DNA from: Balanoglossus misakiensis
Taxonomy: Eukaryota; Hemichordata
Assembly: GCA_040954595.2 (NCBI GenBank)
Contig: CM082584.2
Span: 9,176,001-9,240,000, forward strand
Reading direction: 5' to 3'
DNA length: 64,000 bases
Below are positions 56,321 to 64,000 of the stretch, piece after piece (position 1 is the first letter of the stretch; the number at the start of each line of letters is the position of its first letter). The translations under genes and the position numbers were made by a program. Below the pieces are notes generated by a model. The model was not told the origin of the DNA, did no database searches, and saw only the letters and a program-made list of their open reading frames with translations.

Positions 56321-59300
56321 ATGTGGCCGCCAACTTTGATAGTACTGCTCCAATGTCTGCTGTTAACGCAGGTTAGTATTCCCGTCTAATATTACCTTAA
56401 AAGTCAGTATCGTTTGCGAGGAGTGAAAATTTAACATCATTTCTACAAAACAACCAGACAAAACAAGGTAACTTAGATCGAATGATGAAATAATTAGCAT
56501 CGGATTTATAATTTACCAATCGAATGGACATGGAAACATTCTTTGCCTGGGTTTCTTGTTTTGCGCGATGATAAAAAAGGATACGCGATCGATCTAGGGC
56601 TAGACGTTGTTTGCAGTTTTTAAGCTTTTATTCGTCTCTGACAACCATTGCTTAAGACTCAAGAAATCACCTTTCCTAAGACTCTACCTATTACGTTGGG
56701 AGTATAAATCATACGTATCTTGTCACATAAATCAAGCGAATCGTCTAGGTGTGACACCGTGTCTTGTTTTTAAGTCTAGTCATCTTGTCAAAAGACCTTC
56801 GTGTCCACCCATTTGTGGAAACTGGAAAGGTAATTCTGGTAATATAATGTTGCTTTCGTGTTGATTCTATTTTGTGTGATCTAAATTTGTCGAATTAAAA
56901 AAAATGCATGTACGTACTGGGTGACAACGAGCCGGGTCACAACACCTGATGTCCCATTGTCTGATCTCGTGTAGCCCGCCGTTAAAGAATGAGCAATTTC
57001 TGAATCATTAGGCAATTTCGTTAATTTGATTGATGACCGTCCCCGGTGACTGTCCCTGTGGGTTCAGAAGAGTCTGTACTTCAGGAGTGGGCGAACAAAC
57101 GTCTAATGAGGTTTATTTTGTTGTCCGCCGGTGCTTAAGCTTACACACAGTCTGATGTTTCGCTCATTTTCCCCATTTCATTATGTAACACCTGTACGGT
57201 TAATACTGACAAGGGCAGAGTCGGTGCAGTTCACAGAAAGCGCAATACAATGGCATATTGAAAGCGGTTGCTTCTTAAGACATCATTTACGTCTAGTTTT
57301 GGAAAGACATGTTCCCCAATGACAATCTTTCTCTTGATGTGGGCCTAAGAACGTTAGCAAAACGCTCTGTGGTTATCAGTAAGTCAGAATGAAAACAATA
57401 TTTCAATATTCGGCCGTTGTTTACTGATTTATTCCTAAATTATTTTTTTTCTGCTTTTATTTCATTCAGTAATCCCTGAATAAGGTCAAAACTTTCTTCT
57501 GCATATTCATAGCATTCCTTTTGTCTTAGCGTTTTTATGTAAACGTGTTTTTTTTCCGAGAGAGTACCCGTAACTGCGGCAGTACAATTTAATATCTATT
57601 TACATCTTCACCTACATAATATACGCAAATTTATGTTTTATTGGCATGCAGCAAAGTATCTGAGAGATGTATGTTTGGTACGCAGAGCGGGTTATTAAAA
57701 ATGGCGAGACTACTTCAAACGACAATGAAGTACAAATATTTTTCAAGCAGTGATAATTTTGTCCCTATTTGTACATAAATAATCGCAAAAACAGTATAAA
57801 TATATATTATTATTTTGCAAGCGATTTCGTGCTCAGTACTGAAGAAATGATAAAATATAGGACTTGATTAAAAGAACGGCACCCTGGGGTTGTTTCGTCG
57901 AGTACCTATCCTGCTCTTCATAATTTGTCAATTATAAGCGACTGTATGTTTTTTTTTCAAACAAAGACGAAGTCATTGTCAACCTATGAACTCATTACAG
58001 TGCTTTTCGCCTGAGTATCGTTATTCTTTTAAAGTTCAACGATGCATCGCGCAATTGTGATGCGGACTAATGTTACATTTTGATTATCGAGAGATACGTA
58101 TCTCATGAGGTGCACGCTTAAATGAGATGCATCACTAATGCGAATCGAGCGTTTATAATTACAAATCATGATTTGCCAACTTGTACACAGCATGCGACAA
58201 TTGAAGTACATAGGTCCAGTATAAGCTGTGCAACACATGAGTCCATGAATACTAGAGTGTTAATTAAATACTCAACTAAACAACTTAAATTACATAACTA
58301 CATGTACTTCATTCCCTGTTAAGCCTGATTGCAAGGCTAGAAGGCCACACCTCGAAAGTTGCAAGTTTAAACTTGTTCATTTATCTGACAAAACCTGTTT
58401 ACCTGATTAGAACAAAACGACAATGAAAAGTGTCAGTTGCAAGATTATCGGAAATCACCATGCGAGAACAAAGACACACGCCCATACAGAACAGATATAA
58501 ATAAAATCAAATGTTCCTTCTATTTTTACCAAACATGCAGAAAGTACCAAATTGAAATAGCGCCAATAGGGTTTCACTTCGTGCAAGGGGGTCAAATCAC
58601 ATTTTGATAATTGCATTCTGGGTAAAAGGTCGACAACACTGTAGTAAGACTGTCTTTGTTAGTGAAGCCGAATCACTCGGGGGAATAAAGCCATTTCCGT
58701 CCAATACAACTTCGTTGTTAGTGGGAGTGTTGCTTTAATCGTCCCATTGACAGTAGCTGGTGCAATTTCCATTTAAAAACTGCAATTGGTTACAGTTGGC
58801 GAGAGCAGCGAAATCACTGGCAATCATTACAAGTTTTCCTTTCAATAAAACTTAGCTGTTGATTAGAGTGTTTCTCTAATCGTCTCCATAACAGCTGCTC
58901 GTATCTTTTCTTTTTTATCAACAGTTATTGTTGTGATTTCCAATTGTCTACGGGAAAGCAGCAATTGACCGGCAGTGATAACAGTATTTTCGTTCAATAC
59001 AAGACTACTAATAAGTTCTTAATTGCAGTGTTTCTGTAATCGTATAGACGAAAGCACCAGTATCATGTTGCAGTTTATCGAATATCTAAAATAATTAAAT
59101 TATTAATTATTAATTTATAGACAATAAACTAAAAGTTAGAAAGGGAATAACTGTATCACTCCCAGTGAATAACCGCTCTCTCAAAAGCAACTGAAAAAAC
59201 TATCGTTAGGTAAATAGCACCATAAATTACACTCTCCCCCAGTACATATGAGTTAATTTCCTGGCGCTCACCTATCCAGTATTTCCAGTGGTGATGATAC

Positions 59301-62300
59301 TGGTGTGTAGGCGGGTGTTGTTCACGTCAGCATTTCAAGTTCTTTGCGTAAACAATCTCATTTCAATTTCCTATCGACGTAATTAAACACGTGGAATTTA
59401 CGTATAGCTAATACATCACCACTTTCAAAACAAAATATTCCAACGAAAGTCTAGTTTCGGCGGTGTATAGTATAGTGTACACAATGTTGCTATATTTCCA
59501 AGCCAATTTTCCAATCATATTCCCAATACCGTGGAAAGGTTGGGGTCATTAATTAAAGTAATGTTTTAGTAGAGAAGACATTTGCCGTCCAAAAACTGTG
59601 AAAGTTCTCCGTCATGGATACAGATAGCACAAGCATATCCGTGTATTACACTACGCATGCGTAGGTGGCTATTTAAAACTTTCCCGGCTTCGCTTCCTAA
59701 CTTTTTTGGCAATCTTAAGATGTCAGAATATTTACATTATCCGATTAAAACACGACGGTCTTACGAGAGCGTAAATTAATGGGTGTAATTGTGAATACAG
59801 CTTACAGATAGGGAGTTTTGAGGAAAGAAATACCTCATGGGCATTTGATATTAAACACAAGGGAACACCCGACGGCCATCACTTAAACATCTTTCCTCTA
59901 TAAATATTTGATTCGTATGGGTAAGTGTACGACTGTCCGCTCGTGGCACGACTCGTCCCATTTATGTTTATTATATTCGCCTCGCGCAGGTCTCTCGAAA
60001 CTATATCTGCTGCAAAAATCCGTTAATTTATAAATCACGCAAAAAAGTACAGAACAAGTTTAACAATGTGACAGTATAGATTCACGAAACCTTGATTCAC
60101 GTAATAATTCGGCCAATGTTGAGACAAGTTATATTAGTTTGAAGTAAATTATTCACAAGTGCCTAATTCAAAGGCCTAGACATGTTTAATTAAGAGAGTT
60201 GATTTTATGGTCGGTGACGTAATTCATCAAGGCCATCTTCTTAGTATTTCTCCAAATCTTGTCTGCGTAACGAGAAGCGCTAGAGCACAGTCACTCCACA
60301 CATGACTGTGCCAGTGGCTAGCCCAATAAGACCAAAAACCCCAAGGACACCACGGCCTTGACTGATTTAAATGTTGTAATTGATACACGACCACTGGAGA
60401 ACGCACTGGGAACAATTGCTAATAAAAACACAGATAAAATTTTCAGATGCATAGATAAAACGGTAACTCTGCCGTGCCATATGGTTCTGCGATTAGAAAA
60501 TATAACAGAAATACTCGTTTTATATTTACCATCGCCAGGAGTGGTAAAACATTTTACGGGTCACTAGATGGGCACACGGATGGAATAGCAAAGTTCCATT
60601 CATAAGTACTGTGATCTTTACATTAAATTGTTCGATATGCAAAATCTATATTTTTTCCGAATGGATATTCATGTATTTCATATGAGTCTACTGAGCATCA
60701 CAATATTTAGTTGCCATGATAACAATCGAAGATGCTGTAAGAGTCAGATGAACGGATGAGGGTGACTGCGTTCTCAAGGCAGTCATGAAATGAACATAAG
60801 CCATAAATAATATTTTGCATGAGATTTCCACACAATATCGATATTGAAGAAATTCGTGACACATTAACGGCTTGAAACGAGGAGAAGAATAATGCAGCTT
60901 GTCCGTTATCTTTCATCATTTCGCATTTGCACAGTGCGGAAAAAATTTTAACGACAGATAATCATCGACAGTATCACGTGTTATTGGCGTATTAAGAATT
61001 GTTTTATTGTCACCGTGGTTCTGAATTGCAAACTGCCACCTGGAAACAAATCTTAATCCATGTATATTATAAGTACACGGCATACTGTATGTATCAATGA
61101 CGTATACTAAGAGGCCTATACGCGTCAATCACGAACGACACAGCAAATGTGCCAAATATACCTGTGATAGTCGCCTCAATTAGTAGATAGTTATTACATT
61201 TGCTGGTTTATGTACAGAAGAATGACCAGCAGGTTTATGTATAGAAGAATGATCAAAACTAATCAGTAATATGCGCCTGCGCAAACCAATCGATGTGTGA
61301 TATTCATTTTCACGTAGAAATCACGACATCCGAATGCAATTAACCCAGATCAACAACCAAAGTAGTTTGAGTAAACATATCTAGTTTCTTTCATTGTGTG
61401 GCCCTTTTATCTAAAATTTAATCATGATTTCTGACTGAATATTCACATTTTAATATCGGGTTACTTCTCTGGAGCTGTCCTGAATTGAACATATCAGAAC
61501 TGTTAATTTAAATGTATGTCGTGACAAATTATTCTTTTGAAGGTGAGAACCAGGCAAAGCCAAACACCTACGCTTAGAAAATATCATGACACATGTTACA
61601 ATTTGTGCCATAATATACAAAATCAATATTTCATGTGTCATGTTCATGTATGACAGAGTCCCGATATTAGAAATCGTGACTTTTTGTAATGAAATTTAGA
61701 AAAGATTCTTGGATGAATTGGGTGTCAAAAAATTTTTAGACGTATGTTTAGTTTACATCAAACAAAAACGTCCACTGACAAACTGAAGTGAATAGACGTT
61801 GAACGAGTCATGATACAAGCGAATCCGCACAGCGCTTTAACACGTAAATATGCCTGTCGGGAGAATATGGAATTTACAATCCATTATTGACCGACAGAAG
61901 CAACAGGAAATGCTATTGGCAATGGGTAGAAGGGCAAATGCTCAAAATACTCTTCATTAATTCAACACGTGCAGATTTGCAGGCTGTAAACAAGCCATTT
62001 GCTCTATACCTATGCGGGTCACCTTTACATTTGGTAGATCAAGTACCTTGGTCGTTATTTCTGTGAATAATGAATGCCATTTTGCATAAAATGGATGACC
62101 ACAGAAATTATTAATGACAGAAGCGTAATATCTTCCTATTTATGATATACGATGTCACCTTTAATCAAACCCCCTTTGCGCGTTCAATCGTTAATTCACC
62201 TCAAACCACATCGCATTGTTAAGAGAGAGAGAAAGAAGGGAATATATGTTAAGTACGACTGTCTTCTTGTAAAAGCAGGAGAGCCAGAATGACCGAGGCA

Positions 62301-62648
62301 AAACGTTTAGTAACTCGCAGGAAAGTAACATGATATTCCTTTTGCCCTGCAGATCATTTCGATACTAGTAAAGGCACTGTCGCAGTTAACAACTTGATGA
62401 AACATTTTAAGCTTTTTAACAATCGGACATGCTTTTAATTCCGTCTATCAAATGATATTGCATGATAATATATCAAGAAAACACTTATTTATGACAAAAT
62501 TTCCAAAAAATGCAAGAAATTCGTCCAACCATCGTCTATGAATTCACACCACGAGTTATATTTCTAAACATTCGGGGTTTTTTTCGTTTGCAGTGTTCAG
62601 GATCTAAAGCTGAGAGTCCAGATAAAAATGAAACAATATCAACGACAG
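56321..62648 (+). CDS. 5' end of an unidentified secreted or type I membrane protein (partial)
   Basis: Exon 56321-56371 encodes MWPPTLIVLLQCLLLTQ, a typical signal peptide core, ending at CAG then GTTAGT. The next plausible exon is 62594-62648 (acceptor TTTCGTTTGCAG, donor ACAG then GTATGT), which continues in phase 0 with CSGSKAESPDKNETISTT and one further base. Its N-x-S/T sequon (NET) suits an extracellular segment. The intron is 6.2 kb and the gene continues past the right edge. No domain is reached, so the family is unknown. Receptors with a short signal-peptide exon and long first coding intron (for example FGFR or cytokine receptors) are possible. Both exons are predictions by eye. 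Confidence 0.55.
56372..62593 (+). other. Long intron of the unidentified right-hand gene
   Basis: 6.2 kb AT-rich sequence with no recognisable exon. It contains the three-copy diverged tandem repeat at 58661-59055. Confidence 0.5.
58661..59055. repeat. Three-copy diverged tandem repeat, period about 142-153 bp
   Basis: Copies start near 58661, 58805 and 58958. Each has a GCAGC-GAATCACTGG-like start, a TTTTCCTTCAATA(C)AA core and a GAGTGTTTCTCTAATCGT block in the same order. Copy-specific tails separate them. Non-coding; too diverged to be a recent satellite. Confidence 0.75.
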
Positions 62649-64000
62649 GTATGTATGTTTCTGTACTGTGTGCCCAGATTGCAGCTAATATGTAAATGAA
62701 AACGCGTTCATTATTTCGGGACATTAATGTTATTAATACTGTCAAGTATTCCAATGGTGATTCTGTCATGGATGCTTTGATTGTAATGAAACCTTGCATT
62801 AAAATGCAACTGGGCGCTGAACCTGAATAGCATACCCGAATAATTGATTACGCGGCACTTTGTCGTAATCCCCTTTGAAAGTAAATCACCCTAGCTTGAA
62901 TTCACTGCATGATAGCGACCTATACGAGGCACAACGTATTAATCCCTAGGTTATATCTTAATTACCGTTCTAATTATCTTGTCATGTTTGTTGATGGGAC
63001 GACAATTTACCCCTGAGACTATAAAACCCGAGCGGAAGTCATTGGCCAAATATGTCTCTATGCATACTGAAAGCATCTGATGGAGCGTCCACTGTTCAAG
63101 ATTACGAAGGAATAGCGATGTTTTCTGAATGTCTAGAAAATCAGTAAAATGTTGTCCCTGTACAGTTGACGAATGTCTCCTGCAACAAATTGTCTAAGTG
63201 TATGAAATGTGTCCAAATTCGTCGTGTAAAATACAATGTCCCTTATATTACTGTGAGACTGTGATTTGTTGATCTACAGGTTAAATTTCAGCCGCAGATT
63301 TGTCATTCTGGTCACGTGAACACGCCGAAAGAAAATCGATGCACGTGTGTGATACGACTTTTACGACCTTCACAACAGTAACATTGCAGTCGTATATCTG
63401 AGTGACAGTACTGTCACCATTAAACACTCACAGCCAACCGACCCAATAGAGGAAAACACACATAATGCGTGCGACTGCAAACATCAGTATGCTCGTCTTC
63501 ATAATCCACTATCAATAATATGCGAGATCTCTGAGACGTTGACAAGTTTACACGTCAAAAGTAATAGCCATTAACCATAGTGAACTTCATTTTCTAAACA
63601 ACACCATCGTTCCGCGATAGCATAACGTTCAGAGTAAATATATCGAAACGCGGATTGCTAACTTCGGTTCTATGAATGTCAAACATTTCCTCAATCTCAA
63701 AGAGTGTCGGCCTGTTGCGACATTTGCCATGTAAAACCACTTTGTCTTTCTTCAACGCGACAAGACACGATCGATTTTGAGCATGTCCTAATTATCCACA
63801 CTCATCATATCAATGGAGCGTAAGCACGCGAACATAAATCTAGCTTACAAAGTGTGCGTCATCCCATCTCCAATTATCGAGAGGTTATTGAAAGTACAAA
63901 ACTGTAGACTACTCGTTGACATTTCAGTTTATTGTAACCTCTGACAATTCGTCGTTTGCTCGGCGTAATTTTTTCGCTGCTATGGTAACCTTAACATCAA
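62649..64000 (+). other. Second intron of the unidentified gene, to the window edge
   Basis: No convincing exon. One phase-compatible stretch near 63292-63378 is open but weakly supported. Nothing else recognised. Confidence 0.5.

Noticed and set aside
63292-63378. Possible third exon of the right-hand signal-peptide gene
   Set aside because: Phase-compatible and open, but the donor (ACA then GTAACA) is weak and the peptide has no recognisable feature.
1-64000. tRNA genes, rRNA, CRISPR arrays, transposase or reverse transcriptase genes
   Set aside because: No A/B-box tRNA pattern, no repeat-spacer arrays, and no mobile-element coding domains could be recognised on either strand.

Overview
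This window is animal (metazoan) nuclear DNA. It holds intron-rich genes with GT-AG junctions, AT-rich introns, microsatellites and the palindrome TACATGTA scattered throughout. All four recognisable genes have human orthologues, but they are not neighbours in the human genome, and SVEP1 differs in architecture from the vertebrate form. I infer a marine invertebrate, most likely a deuterostome (hemichordate, echinoderm or cephalochordate). A lophotrochozoan is not excluded. Gene assignments rest on reading the translations against remembered human proteins; no database search was run. Human comparison values (lengths, domain counts, gene order) are from memory.

Layout. (1) 863-9586, minus strand: the 5' half of a RAVER-type RNA-binding protein gene, four coding exons including a 67-nt exon, with the 3' part beyond the left edge. 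(2) 9587-12335: divergent intergenic region with a 129-bp foldback element. (3) 12336-38975, plus strand: a complete SVEP1-like gene. I reconstructed 33 coding exons whose phases all join, giving 4,410 residues: signal peptide, VWA, ephrin-type/EGF-like module, Sushi 1-3, two HYR domains, Sushi 4, a linker with three RGDV motifs, three TKE/GCC2 modules, six EGFs, a pentraxin/LamG domain, 47 more Sushi domains and two terminal EGFs. A single 6,519-bp exon encodes 37.5 Sushi domains. (4) 40173-47327, minus strand: complete SPICE1 (spindle and centriole-associated protein), 17 coding exons, 689 residues, tail-to-tail with SVEP1. (5) 48770-54860, plus strand: complete CCDC152, 8 coding exons, 255 residues, head-to-head with SPICE1. 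(6) 56321 to beyond the right edge, plus strand: the first two coding exons of an unidentified secreted or membrane protein, separated by a 6.2-kb intron.

The genes do not form a pathway: RAVER acts in the nucleus and at adhesions, SVEP1 is extracellular matrix, SPICE1 is centrosomal, and CCDC152 is a coiled-coil protein of unknown function. The most notable signals are in SVEP1: a lineage-specific expansion to 51 Sushi domains, in which the first 28 of the distal array alternate between two spacing classes, and a triple RGDV linker lying directly after a basic, protease-like site.
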